Assembly (NCBI GenBank): GCA_028874905.1
Contig: JAPPGZ010000087.1
Span: forward strand, 13,223-77,222
Direction: 5' to 3'
Source: Gemmatimonadota bacterium
Lineage (GTDB): Bacteria; Gemmatimonadota; Gemmatimonadetes; Longimicrobiales; Gaopeijiaceae
Length of the DNA stretch: 64,000 nucleotides
The notes below the pieces were generated by a model. It did not search any database. It saw only the letters and a program-made list of their open reading frames with translations, and was not told the origin of the DNA. Shown in pieces: positions 38,064 to 45,557 of this stretch; the first letter of the stretch is position 1, and each line of letters starts with the position of its first letter. Both the position numbers and the translations under genes were made by a program.

Positions 38064-38102
38064 TGTAAACCAAACCTTACATAAAGTATGGTAAAGTTTA
38101 CA
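38064..38102. promoter_or_regulatory. AT-rich inverted repeat, candidate operator before the GH31 gene
   Basis: TGTAAAC (38064-38070) and GTTTACA (38096-38102) are perfect inverted copies 25 bases apart; extended to 13 bases the arms match at 10 positions. The island is strongly AT-rich in a 70% GC background and abuts the GH31 start codon. A weak promoter TTGGGA-16-TGTAAA on the minus strand would place its -10 on one arm, the arrangement expected for a repressor site. No cognate regulator gene is present in the window. Confidence 0.5.
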
Positions 38103-38167
38103 AGTAATCCGCCTGCGGTCCCAAGGCGTTCGTCCGGCGGCGGATTCCAGCATGGGTGACGCCCTGC

Positions 38168-39706
38168 TCACCACGCATGACCCTTGCCAGGTCTTGAGAA
38201 GATCCGTTCATACGGAAGGGCGTCGCGGTCCACCATGCGTCCGTCGCGGATGATCGTGCCGATCGCGCGGATGTTGGCGATGTCCTCGACAGGGTTCGCA
38301 TCGAGGATCAGGAGGTCCGCGAACTTTCCGACCTCCAGCGTGCCCAGGTCGTCGAGCATCTTGCACGCGATCGCGCCGTTCCTCGTGACGGCCACGATCG
38401 CCTCCATCGGGGTCATGCCGAGTTCGACCAGCCCTTCCGTCGCGATGACGCTGCCCATCCCGAATGCCTGGTTCTCGGCCTTGGGCGACCGTCGGAACTC
38501 GGGAGCGCTGCCCAGGTAGTTGTCGGTCCCGATGGTGGTAATGCATCCGGCCTCGATGAGCCTCTCGGTGTTGCGGCGGCGGATCTCAATGCCCTCGCCG
38601 CGCGCGCGCCGCTCGGCCCGCAACTCGGCCGAGGTCTTCTTCCTCGCGTCCTCGTCCCGGCCTTCCGTCTCCGCTTCGGCCTTCTCCTCGGCCTCCCTCT
38701 CCGTCCGCTCGGCCTGCGCATCGAGGTGATCCTGCCAGGCCTTGCCCGTGACGGTGTTGGAGAGGAACGCGCACACAATGCCGCGTTCGACGATCATCTC
38801 GATCAGCTCGTCCGACATGTCCGAGGACAGCACCCCGGGATGCTGAATCAGATCGATCCCCGCTTCCACGGAGATGCGCAGACCCTCGGGGCTCGTGGAG
38901 TGCGTCTCGGCGGAGAGGCCGCGCTTGTGCGTCTCCTCGACCATCACGCGCTGGGCCCTGTGCGAGAACCCGATCATGATCGGATTCGAGAAGTGGCCCG
39001 TCCCCCCGAACTTGATGAAGTCCGGCCCCAGGTCGAGGTAGTCGTTGATCGCGACTCGGAGGTCTTCGGGTTCCATCTCCATGAGTTCCTCGCCGGAACC
39101 CTGGGTGATGTAGTCGTTGAACTGCTCCTGGAAGAGCGTGAGGTTCCGTTCGCGGATGAGCGAGAAACTGATCGAATACGGCCCGCCCCAACCCACGATG
39201 TTGCCCGCCACCAGCATGCGCGGGCCAACCGTGTCGCCGCGGGCAATGGCATCGCGAACCTCCATCAGGGCGAGAAGCGACCCGTAGCTGTCCCGCACGG
39301 TCGTGAAGCCGTGCTTGAGCTGCATCTGCGCGGCCTCGAGCGTCAGCGCCGCGTTGCGGTCGAAGTAGCGGACGATCGTCTCCCCCGCCCCGTACAGCGA
39401 CAGGTGCACGTTGCTGTCGATGAAGCCGGGGGTGACGAACTTGCCCGCGCCGTCGATCACGGTGGCGCCCTCGGGCACGTCCACCTCGCCGCTCGGTCCA
39501 ACAGCCGTGATCCGGTTGCCGGCCCAGACGATCGTGCCGTCCTCGAGGGGCGGACCGCCGTTGCCATCGATGAGCGTCGCCCCGACGATTGCGGTGGCGG
39601 TCTGGGCGGCTATGGCTCGGCCGGCCGGTGTGACGGGATCGCCGGCGAGGAGGAGCGCGGCGAGGACTCCGGGAACGGAAAGGCGGAGGAAGGGTGGACG
39701 CATCAT
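38168..39706 (-). CDS. Exported amidohydrolase-family protein with an altered HxH motif
   Basis: 512 residues from the first of two ATGs, with GAGAGG just upstream. A signal peptide covers about residues 1-34. It has the imidazolonepropionase/prolidase-like amidohydrolase layout: GNRITAVGPSGEVDVPEGAT, TPGFIDSNVHLSL, FIKFGG, AETHSTSPEG, LIQHPG, TTIGTDNYLG and a C-terminal LEVGKFADLLILDANPVEDI. In place of the usual metal-binding DxHxH it has D97-S-N99-V-H101, so one metal ligand is Asn. A highly charged stretch (EREAEEKAEAETEGRDEDAR) interrupts the barrel. Substrate unknown. It is transcribed divergently from the octaheme gene. Confidence 0.85.
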   Translation of the reverse strand: MMRPPFLRLSVPGVLAALLLAGDPVTPAGRAIAAQTATAIVGATLIDGNGGPPLEDGTIVWAGNRITAVGPSGEVDVPEGATVIDGAGKFVTPGFIDSNVHLSLYGAGETIVRYFDRNAALTLEAAQMQLKHGFTTVRDSYGSLLALMEVRDAIARGDTVGPRMLVAGNIVGWGGPYSISFSLIRERNLTLFQEQFNDYITQGSGEELMEMEPEDLRVAINDYLDLGPDFIKFGGTGHFSNPIMIGFSHRAQRVMVEETHKRGLSAETHSTSPEGLRISVEAGIDLIQHPGVLSSDMSDELIEMIVERGIVCAFLSNTVTGKAWQDHLDAQAERTEREAEEKAEAETEGRDEDARKKTSAELRAERRARGEGIEIRRRNTERLIEAGCITTIGTDNYLGSAPEFRRSPKAENQAFGMGSVIATEGLVELGMTPMEAIVAVTRNGAIACKMLDDLGTLEVGKFADLLILDANPVEDIANIRAIGTIIRDGRMVDRDALPYERIFSRPGKGHAW

Positions 39707-39762
39707 GAACCTCTCTTCCTGCGAAGGTGGGCGTCCCGACCAGGGCAAACGTCGCCGGTTTC

Positions 39763-39791
39763 GATATAGCGCGCCACGCGTGGGCGGACAA
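39763..39791 (-). promoter_or_regulatory. Candidate promoter for the amidohydrolase gene
   Basis: On the minus strand TTGTCC (39786-39791) is followed after 17 bp by TATATC (39763-39768). The predicted start near 39756 gives a leader of about 50 bases. It lies in the divergent gap and does not overlap the opposing promoter. Confidence 0.5.
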
Positions 39792-39797
39792 GCGTTC

Positions 39798-39827
39798 TTG
39801 CCGCCTGCGAGCGTCCGCACCTATCCT
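39798..39827 (+). promoter_or_regulatory. Candidate promoter for the octaheme lipoprotein gene
   Basis: On the plus strand TTGCCG (39798-39803) is followed after 18 bp by TATCCT (39822-39827). The predicted start near 39834 leaves a short leader of about 20 bases to the ATG at 39855. The two opposing -35 boxes are only 6 bases apart, so one regulator could control both directions. Confidence 0.45.
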
Positions 39828-39854
39828 GGCGCGCACAGACCGGGCGGAACCGAC

Positions 39855-42212
39855 ATGCGAAGAGCGCAAACCATCTGCCTGACCGCCTCCCTCGTGGCGT
39901 GCGGCGGGGAGAGCGGGAAGGGAGCGGCGGTGTCCCCGCCGAGCTTTGTGGGCGGCGATGTCTGCGCGTCCTGCCACCAGGCCCAGGCGGAACTCTGGCA
40001 GGGCTCGCACCACGACCTCGCGATGCAGGACGCGACCCCGGAGTCGGTCCTGGGCGACTTCCGCGGCGTGAGTTACGAGGGCGACGGCGCGGTATGGACG
40101 TTCGTGCGCAGGGACGGCGCGTTCTTCGCTCGCGAGGACGCACCGGAGGGTCCGCGCATGGCACTCGCAGGGCCGCGGAACGAACCGGTGGATCACCGCG
40201 TTGCGTACACCTTCGGGGTCTCTCCTCTCCAGCAGTACCTGGTCGAGCTCCCGGGCGGACGCTACCAGGTGCTGCCGATCGCGTGGGACTCGCGCCCGGC
40301 TGCCGCCGGGGGACAGCGGTGGTTCGATGTGCGGGCCGGGGAGGTCGGGGCGGACCGGCCAGAGGACCCTGCAGACGGGGATGCGGATCCGAGTGCCAGT
40401 GGCCGAGCGCAACACTGGACCGGACCCGACCTGACCTGGAACTCGATGTGCGCCGAGTGCCATTCGACGGGGCTGACGAAGAACTACTCGCCCGCTACGA
40501 ATCGCTTCTCGACCGAGTGGGCCGAGCTGGATGTGGCGTGCGAAGCGTGCCACGGACCGGGTTCGGAGCATGTGGAGTGGGCGGAGGCCGTCGCTGACGG
40601 CTCTGCCCCATCGCCCGGGGCTGCAGGGGCGTCGAACCGCGGGCTGCTCGTCTACTTCGAACCCCACGATCCGGCTGCCTGGGCGCCGGACCCCGTGACG
40701 GGTACTCCACTGCCGCGCGGCGATCCCGGGCGCGACGGACAGCTGGACGCATGCAGCCGCTGCCACGCACGCCGCACGGCCATCACCGCGGGGTACGTGC
40801 ACGGCGAAGCGCTGCTCGACACCCACCAGCCGGCGCTGCTGCAAGACGGCCTCTACTTCGCGGACGGCCAGATCCGGGAAGAGGTCTACGTCTGGGGCTC
40901 CTTCGTGCAAAGCGCCATGTACCGCGCCGGGGTCACCTGCAACGACTGTCACGACGCGCATTCGCTGGGCGTGCGCGGGGACGAGGGCAACGCCGTCTGC
41001 ACCCGGTGCCACGCGCCCGCGCGATTCGACGCCTCCGCGCACCACTTTCACGAGGCGGGAACGGAGGCGGCAAGGTGCGTCTCCTGTCACATGCCGGCGC
41101 GCACCTACATGGGGATCGATGCGAGGCGGGACCACTCCTTCCGTGTGCCCGCACCGGAAGTCGCCGAAGCGGTGGGGGCGCCGGACCCGTGCACGTCGTG
41201 CCACTCCGGGATGACCGGCACGGAGGCAGCCACCGAAATCGCCAGGCGGGCGGACAGTGTCCCTATCCGGCGCACCGAGCACTACGCCGAGGCCATCGCG
41301 TCCGCCCGCCAGGGAGACCCGCTGAGCCGTTCGGGTCTGTACGCGTTGTTGCGGGACTCGAAGGCGCCATCGATCACGCGAGCGACCGCGCTGACGCTGC
41401 TGGGCGGGGATCCGAGCCCGGAGCGCGTCGCCGCGGTCCGGCGGGGCGTGCGCGATCCCGACCCACTCGTGCGGATGGGCGCGCTGAGGGGAATTCGCCT
41501 GGCGCCGACGCCCGAGCTCGCTACCATGGCCGCACCGCTTCTTGACGATCCGGTGCGTGCCGTGCGTCTGGCCGCCGTCGAGGCGGTGGCGCCGTCCGCG
41601 CTGCCGGCTGCGGCCCGGGCCGTCGCCGAATACCGCGAGGCCCAGCTCGCCGGTGCGGAACGCCCGGAGTCGCAGCTCAACCTGGCGTGGCTGGGAGCGG
41701 CCCTGGGCTCCCCGGCGGACGCGGAACGAGCCCTTGAAACGGCGATCTCCCTCGACTCCGCCTTCGTGCCGGCCTACATCAACCTCGCGGATCTCTACTT
41801 CCGCGCCGGCCGCGATCCGGAGGGAGAGCCGCTGCTGCGCTTCGCGATCGAGCTGTCCCCCGGGTCGGCGGATGCGCATCATGCGCTGGGGCTCCTCCTG
41901 GTCCGCAACGGCCGTGCGGGCGAAGCAATGCCTCTCTTGCAACGCGCCGCAGAGTTGGAGCGCCAAGGCACGCGCTTCGCCTACGTATACGCCATCGCCC
42001 TCCAGTCGGCCGGGGACACCGCCATGGCCCGGGCCGTCCTCGAGCGGACACTGGTGGAGCACCCGCGCGACCGCGACCTCCTGATTGCCCTCGCGACGCT
42101 GCACCGCGACGGAGCCCGCGCGGCCGAGGCACTGCGCTATGCCCGCGCCCTCGCCCAGGCCCACCCGTTCGACCCCGCAGGCCCGGCGCTGATCGCGGAA
42201 CTGGAACGCTGA
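39855..42212 (+). CDS. Octaheme c-type cytochrome lipoprotein with HEAT-like and TPR repeats
   Basis: 785 residues from the ATG at 39855. The leader ends in the lipobox LVAC (C16). Eight heme motifs are visible: CASCH (37), CAECH (199), CEACH, CSRCH, CNDCH, CTRCH, CVSCH and CTSCH, all in the first 460 residues. A HEAT-like segment follows (VRRGVRDPDPLVRMGALRGI, VRAVRLAAVEAVAP), then TPRs to the end (YINLADLYFRAGRDPEGEPL, ALGLLLVRNGRAGEAMPLLQ). This is a periplasmic or outer-membrane-anchored electron carrier or redox enzyme. Octaheme enzymes of nitrogen and sulfur cycling share the heme count, but I see no match to their catalytic heme motifs. It is related in architecture, not order, to the pentaheme-TPR gene at 17565. 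Confidence 0.87.
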   Translation: MRRAQTICLTASLVACGGESGKGAAVSPPSFVGGDVCASCHQAQAELWQGSHHDLAMQDATPESVLGDFRGVSYEGDGAVWTFVRRDGAFFAREDAPEGPRMALAGPRNEPVDHRVAYTFGVSPLQQYLVELPGGRYQVLPIAWDSRPAAAGGQRWFDVRAGEVGADRPEDPADGDADPSASGRAQHWTGPDLTWNSMCAECHSTGLTKNYSPATNRFSTEWAELDVACEACHGPGSEHVEWAEAVADGSAPSPGAAGASNRGLLVYFEPHDPAAWAPDPVTGTPLPRGDPGRDGQLDACSRCHARRTAITAGYVHGEALLDTHQPALLQDGLYFADGQIREEVYVWGSFVQSAMYRAGVTCNDCHDAHSLGVRGDEGNAVCTRCHAPARFDASAHHFHEAGTEAARCVSCHMPARTYMGIDARRDHSFRVPAPEVAEAVGAPDPCTSCHSGMTGTEAATEIARRADSVPIRRTEHYAEAIASARQGDPLSRSGLYALLRDSKAPSITRATALTLLGGDPSPERVAAVRRGVRDPDPLVRMGALRGIRLAPTPELATMAAPLLDDPVRAVRLAAVEAVAPSALPAAARAVAEYREAQLAGAERPESQLNLAWLGAALGSPADAERALETAISLDSAFVPAYINLADLYFRAGRDPEGEPLLRFAIELSPGSADAHHALGLLLVRNGRAGEAMPLLQRAAELERQGTRFAYVYAIALQSAGDTAMARAVLERTLVEHPRDRDLLIALATLHRDGARAAEALRYARALAQAHPFDPAGPALIAELER

Positions 42213-42268
42213 CCGCGCGACCGCCGGCCTGGGGCCAGCGCGACCACGCGACCGCGGAACACCCGCCG

Positions 42269-43816
42269 TCAGTTGCCCCCCGTCCCCCTGGCCTCCTCCG
42301 CCTCCAGGATCGGCGCCAGCCACTGGGCCAGCGCGGCCACGGTATCCGCATACATCGGATCCGCCACCAGGTTCGTCCGCTCCTCCGGGTCACTGTCGTG
42401 GTCGTACAGTTCCCCGCTGCCGTCCCGGTACCGGATGTAGCGCCACCGGTCCGTCCGCACCGTGTGCTGGCCGCTGGCGAATGTCGAGATCGCCGGGCGG
42501 TCCCGAAGGCGCGCGGGATCGCGGAACCAGGGCATCAGACTGCCGCCTTCGAACTCGTGGCCGGGCGCCGGCACCCCGGTCAGCTCCACGAGCGTGGGAT
42601 AGATGTCCAGCAGATCGACCGCGCGCCCCGACCTGGAGCCCGGCTCCACCTGACCGGGTGCAACAACGAAGAACGGCACTCGCGTGGATTCCTCCCAGAG
42701 GGTGAACTTCTCCCACGTCTCCCGCTCCCCCAGGTGGAAGCCGTGGTCGGACCAGAGCACGATGATCGTCTCATCCGCCCGCCCGCTCGCCTCCAGCGCA
42801 TCGAGCAGCCGCCCGACCTGCGCGTCCGCGAAGCTGATCGACGCCAGATACCCCTGTACCGCCCGCGGCCACTCGCCGTTGGCCTCGATCCAGCGGTGCC
42901 AGACCCTGCGCTCCGCCCCCATCCGCTGCCCGGCCTCGGGCAGACCCTCGCGCCAATCCCCCGGCTCGGGCAGAAGCACGTCCTCCAGCGGGTACAGCTC
43001 GAAGAACGGCTCGGGCACGAACCACGGGATGTGCGGCCGGAAGATGCCCACGGCCAGGAAGAACGGCTGCCCCTGGTCGCGGCCCAGTTGGTCCACCGCC
43101 CAGTCGGTGACCTGCTCGTCCGGAAACGGTTCGCCCTCCGGGAAAGGGCCCCAGTCCATGTAGTAGGGCACGTCGATCTCGGAGAGTTCGCCCACGCCGG
43201 CCGCGACGCGCTCCCATTCATACAGCCAGAACCCCTGCTCGTCGACGGTCCGCACCGTCCCTTCGGGAAAGCGCGCGTCGGGCATCTGCTGGTCGAGCGA
43301 AGGATGGAACTCGTCCCATGCGTTCCGGTCGTTCTGGTCCACGCCGTAGTCGCCGTTCAGCCACGAAAGGGCGTGGAAGATCTTGCCCGTGCCCAGGGTC
43401 CGGTAGCCGTTCGCGCGGAAGTGCCCGGGCAGCGTAGCGACTCCCTGGAGCGCGGGCGCGTCGTACCAGAGCGTACGCAGGTCGTAGACGCCGGAGGTGG
43501 ACGGGCGCAACCCGGTCAGCACCGCGATCCGGGACGGGTTGCAGGAGACCGCGGGCACGTGCGCGTTGGTGAAGGTCATGCCCTGCTGCGCGAGGCGCTC
43601 CAGGTTCGGTGTGTGAACCGTCCCGGGGTAGCCGCCCAGCGGGCCGATCCAGTCGTTCATGTCGTCGATGGCGATGAAGAGCACGTTGGGGCGGCCGGCG
43701 GCGTCCGCGGGTGGACGAGCATCGGGGACGGTGCAGGCGTGGATGCCCAGGGAGAGGGCTGGCGCCAGCGCGGCAGCGGCCAACAGTCGGCGGGGACGGG
43801 CCTGGCGCGTCATCAT
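42269..43816 (-). CDS. Cys-type sulfatase, iduronate-2-sulfatase-like
   Basis: 515 residues from the ATG at 43816, which overlaps the stop of the upstream sulfatase as ATGA; open frame farther upstream is antisense-like translation of that gene. A signal with lipobox-like IHAC is at the N-terminus. Family blocks: NVLFIAIDDMNDWIGPLGGY, the formylglycine motif C92-NPSRIAVLTG, GTGKIFHA, FLAVGIFRPHIPW, and VLWSDHGFHLGERETWEKFT. The last pattern and the DDMNDW start are typical of iduronate-2-sulfatase-type enzymes (S1_7-like), though the sugar here is probably different. It is translated together with the following-strand neighbour sulfatase, so two sulfate positions may be attacked jointly. Confidence 0.92.
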   Translation of the reverse strand: MMTRQARPRRLLAAAALAPALSLGIHACTVPDARPPADAAGRPNVLFIAIDDMNDWIGPLGGYPGTVHTPNLERLAQQGMTFTNAHVPAVSCNPSRIAVLTGLRPSTSGVYDLRTLWYDAPALQGVATLPGHFRANGYRTLGTGKIFHALSWLNGDYGVDQNDRNAWDEFHPSLDQQMPDARFPEGTVRTVDEQGFWLYEWERVAAGVGELSEIDVPYYMDWGPFPEGEPFPDEQVTDWAVDQLGRDQGQPFFLAVGIFRPHIPWFVPEPFFELYPLEDVLLPEPGDWREGLPEAGQRMGAERRVWHRWIEANGEWPRAVQGYLASISFADAQVGRLLDALEASGRADETIIVLWSDHGFHLGERETWEKFTLWEESTRVPFFVVAPGQVEPGSRSGRAVDLLDIYPTLVELTGVPAPGHEFEGGSLMPWFRDPARLRDRPAISTFASGQHTVRTDRWRYIRYRDGSGELYDHDSDPEERTNLVADPMYADTVAALAQWLAPILEAEEARGTGGN

Positions 43817-45405
43817 CCGCCCACCACCGAGAACGCCGGCGGCCACACCGGTGAAAAGTCCCGGATCCGCTCTGACAGCTCTTCGCGCACATCCGCGTAG
43901 TCCCCGTCCTCGAAGCGGTTGATCAGCTCGAACGGGTCGTCCTCCATGTCGTAGAGGTCGCCTTCCCCATCGTGGGGATAGAGCCCGAGCTTCCAGCGGT
44001 CCGTCACGATCGAGACATTGCCGCGGACCTCGATGAAGACCTCGTCCTGCACCGAAGCCTCGGCGTCCCTCAGGAGCGCGGTGAGGTCGCGGCCCTCCAT
44101 CGCTTCGGGCAGCGGCGCGCCGGCCAGCGAGAGGAGCGTCGGCATGAGATCGACGTGGGCGCTGAAGCCGTCCCGCACGCCGGGCTCGATGCTCGCCGGA
44201 TGGCGAACGACGAGCGGCACGCGCGCCGAGAGGTCGTAGTGCGTGCCCTTGTGGATCAGGTCGTGGTCGCCGAGGTGGGAGCCGTGATCGCTGGTCCACA
44301 TGACGATGGCGTCGTCCAGCTCGCCGCGCCGCTCCAGCGCGCCGATAACGCGGCCCATCTGTTCGTCGATGAATGACAGGTTGCCGTAGTGGCCCGCGCG
44401 GATGGCGTGGATGATCTGGTCGCGGCGCCGGTAGTCCGAGTCGATCAGACGGGGTATGTCGCCGGTGTAGTTGAAGCGCAGCCGCGTGTGGTCGGTGGGC
44501 TTGGTGTCTAGTTCGCCGGGGAAGGTATGCCCCAGCGGCAGCTCCATCTCCCTGTAGGGAGCCGAGCAGCGGGCCGGCGGATCCCACGGATTGTGGGGAC
44601 CGTTGAAGGAGATCCAGAAGAACCACGGCTCCCGCAGCTCGCCGCGCTCGACGATCTCCAGGGCGCGCGCGCCGACGTAGTGGTCGATGTGCCAGGACTC
44701 GTCCCATGGCCAGTCGTAGACGTGGGGCGTCGGCGCCTCGACCCCCATCCGCAGATAGTCGTCGCGCACGAGTCCCCGTTCCGCCAGGAAGGCGGCGTAG
44801 TCGTCCTGCTGGCCCGCGGCCCCGAAGTTGCCCTTGCGGTCGGCCGAGACCCAGCGGTCGAAGCCTCCAACGGGCTCGTCGTCGGGGAAGCCCAGGTGGA
44901 GCTTGCCCACCGCGGTGGTCTGATACCCGCGCGCGCCGAGTTCCGCCATGAGCACCGGACTCGTCTCCGGCACCCACCCACCGATGTTCTCCCACTTGCC
45001 GTGGGTGTGGGGGTACTGCCCGGTGATCCAGGTGTTGCGCGCCGGGATGCAGATTGGCCCGGTCGAATAGTGGCGGCGGAAGGTCGCCCCCTCCCGGGAG
45101 AGGCGGTCGAGCGTAGGCATGTCGAGGAAGCGGTGGCCGATCGCGGGGACGTCCATCCCGCTCTGGTAGTCGGTCGTGACCAGGAGAATATTGGGGCAGT
45201 CCGGAGCCTCGCCGGACGCGTTGGCTGCACCGCGTCGTGTGCCGTCTTCCGGACGATGGGGGGTGTCCGGCGTGCAACGCGCGAACGACAGCGCCAGGGC
45301 GCCGAGACCGGCCTCGCGCAGGAACCCCCGCCGGGAGGTGCACGCAACCGGCTTCGGGGGCGCCGGAGCGGCGTAGCCATCACGTGTCAATCGAAGTCCA
45401 TCCAT
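43813..45405 (-). CDS. Tat-exported Cys-type sulfatase with CIPAR motif
   Basis: 530 residues from the ATG at 45405; GTG and TTG codons up to 45444 are alternatives. The leader contains TSRRGFLREAGLGALALSF with a lipobox-like FARC. Sulfatase blocks are NILLVTTDYQSGMDVPAIGH, the formylglycine motif C119-IPARNTWITG (Ala in place of the common Ser), TAVGKLHLGF, FFWISFNGPHNPWDPP and MWTSDHGSHLGDHDLIHKGT. The first aspartates read TTDYQ rather than the usual DDxxxx, an atypical but known variant. It lies back to back with the GH146-like gene across a 150-base gap that should hold both promoters. Confidence 0.91.
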   Translation of the reverse strand: MDGLRLTRDGYAAPAPPKPVACTSRRGFLREAGLGALALSFARCTPDTPHRPEDGTRRGAANASGEAPDCPNILLVTTDYQSGMDVPAIGHRFLDMPTLDRLSREGATFRRHYSTGPICIPARNTWITGQYPHTHGKWENIGGWVPETSPVLMAELGARGYQTTAVGKLHLGFPDDEPVGGFDRWVSADRKGNFGAAGQQDDYAAFLAERGLVRDDYLRMGVEAPTPHVYDWPWDESWHIDHYVGARALEIVERGELREPWFFWISFNGPHNPWDPPARCSAPYREMELPLGHTFPGELDTKPTDHTRLRFNYTGDIPRLIDSDYRRRDQIIHAIRAGHYGNLSFIDEQMGRVIGALERRGELDDAIVMWTSDHGSHLGDHDLIHKGTHYDLSARVPLVVRHPASIEPGVRDGFSAHVDLMPTLLSLAGAPLPEAMEGRDLTALLRDAEASVQDEVFIEVRGNVSIVTDRWKLGLYPHDGEGDLYDMEDDPFELINRFEDGDYADVREELSERIRDFSPVWPPAFSVVGG

Positions 45406-45557
45406 CGGCAGGTCCACACCTTCGGCCGACTTGACCACCGACAATCAGCGTATCGCCGCCGGCTGCCGGGCGACAGGGCGTATAGCGCCAGTGCCGACTC
45501 GCGCCGTAACGTGTACCGGTGTGGCAATCCCCAACCTCGGAGTCAGGAGGTTCCCCG

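Noticed and set aside
35652-38084. 810-codon plus-strand open frame opposite the GH31 gene
   Set aside because: The minus strand carries all GH31 motifs and a signal peptide; the plus frame is low-complexity.
42213-42268. Repeated gcgcgacc/gcgacc strings between convergent genes as a terminator
   Set aside because: No stable stem followed by a T-run could be built on either strand.
38586-42323. 1245-codon minus-strand open frame across the amidohydrolase and octaheme genes
   Set aside because: It lies antisense to the heme-motif gene and out of frame with the amidohydrolase; no recognisable domain, so it is a high-GC artefact.
43817-45343. Possible fusion of two sulfatases in one 1024-codon frame
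   Set aside because: Upstream of 43816 the frame is not the sulfatase frame of the neighbouring gene and has no sulfatase motif; the two genes overlap by only 4 bases in different frames.
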